DNA of 64,000 bases from Bemisia tabaci (lineage: Eukaryota > Arthropoda > Insecta > Hemiptera > Aleyrodidae). Below are positions 63,691 to 64,000 of the stretch, piece after piece. The notes beneath the pieces were generated by a model. That model had not been told where the DNA came from and made no database searches. It worked only from the letters and a program-made list of their open reading frames with translations. Position numbers and translations under genes: made by a program. The stretch is from NCBI RefSeq assembly GCF_918797505.1, contig NC_092799.1, forward strand, positions 12,300,295 through 12,364,294, read 5' to 3'. Within the stretch, counting starts at the first letter, position 1; every line of letters begins with the position of its first letter.

Positions 63691-64000
63691 CGCATCGTTT
63701 CACGAGGATTCTTGTCGAATTCGACATAATGAATGTACGGGCGCGCGAGGGAAAAATTTTCCACCGAAAAAGATACAAACACGAAAATATCAGCTTTAAT
63801 TCTGAAGAGACAATTTAGAGCTGTGATACGGAGCAAATTAGTAACAATATTATGCAAATGGCTGCAGCTTGTGTGCGCAAAGTGCTCTGTTGGCAAAGAG
63901 CTCGTCAACCGTTGTTAAAGAGCAACGCCAAAGCGTAGTTTCAATTAATGAGGTTAGAATAAGTCTCGAGAGTGTTTTGCATCAAATTGTGTCAACAGTC
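63691..64000. other. No recognised feature to window end
   Basis: Overlapping 61- and 74-codon frames on opposite strands, with no known signature. Confidence 0.35.

Noticed and set aside
1..64000. CRISPR arrays, bacterial operons, phage genes
   Set aside because: Repeats are either tandem without spacers or dispersed TIR elements; there are no Shine-Dalgarno-led gene strings and no long ORFs.

Overview
This window looks like gene-poor, transposon-saturated DNA from an animal, most probably an insect. It shows no operons and no long ORFs (the longest is about 177 codons and crosses repeats). It contains poly-A and poly-T tracts, microsatellites, tRNA-like pol III boxes, and dozens of short non-autonomous terminal-inverted-repeat (TIR) elements nested inside each other. 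A hemipteran such as a whitefly is my impression from memory of similar repeats; nothing here proves it. I recognise no complete protein-coding gene, rRNA, functional tRNA or CRISPR array. The single best coding candidate is a minus-strand exon at 1118-1564: a signal peptide followed by a segment resembling the N-terminal domain of a divergent insect ionotropic receptor (low confidence).

For convenience I name repeat families by letter; the names are mine. A = 253-bp MITE with CGACGGTGAAACTACC ends. B = about 550-bp element with TGGACCACTAGACAAGG ends. C = about 250-bp MITE with CTGCCGTGCTAAGGA ends. D = dispersed 70-170 bp unit with CCTTCAATTT and ACGGACATCC. E = about 245-bp MITE with CGCACAGTGGATC ends. 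F = about 260-bp MITE with CAGAAAGGAACCAAGCC ends. G = TAGAGTCCCTTTATACTGAG ends with 8-bp target duplications. H = module carrying a near-perfect 76-bp hairpin. J = GGGTGGTTTCAC ends. K = fold-back MITEs with CACTG or CACGG ends, several with TA target duplications. M = 2.1-kb element present twice in opposite orientation. P = element with CCCTGGTAAAAATTGGC ends.

Layout. 0-7 kb: a 130-bp tandem satellite, the receptor-like exon, MITEs, and an element built from repeated GGTAAAATTACC motifs. 8-10.7 kb: a B element split by M, which itself carries an A element. 11-17 kb: further MITEs, an 8-bp-duplication hAT-type element, the first H module, and a B element split by J. 19.7-25.3 kb: a broken C copy, an hAT-type element with a perfect 8-bp duplication, G, and a C element split by the second M. 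26-31 kb: a lone relic of the 130-bp satellite, a probable solo LTR with an ATAT duplication, and B and H copies. 33.5-36.5 kb: G/C-rich repeats, two K elements, a 500-bp fold-back and a 24-bp minisatellite. 36.5-39.5 kb: a three-level nest of TIR elements. 40-45.3 kb: a composite G element and an A > P > H nest. 49.4-51.6 kb: a 2.25-kb palindrome whose arms consist of roughly 170-bp ATCGAT-rich units. 53-64 kb: D repeats, a J element split by a K palindrome, an 821-bp hAT-like element holding two half-hairpins, and smaller fold-backs.

The most unusual recurring theme is a set of otherwise unrelated TIR elements whose interiors are built from many copies of one short, often self-complementary motif, a different motif in each element. 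All similarities were judged by eye; boundaries are accurate to a few bases where target duplications were seen and to tens of bases elsewhere.
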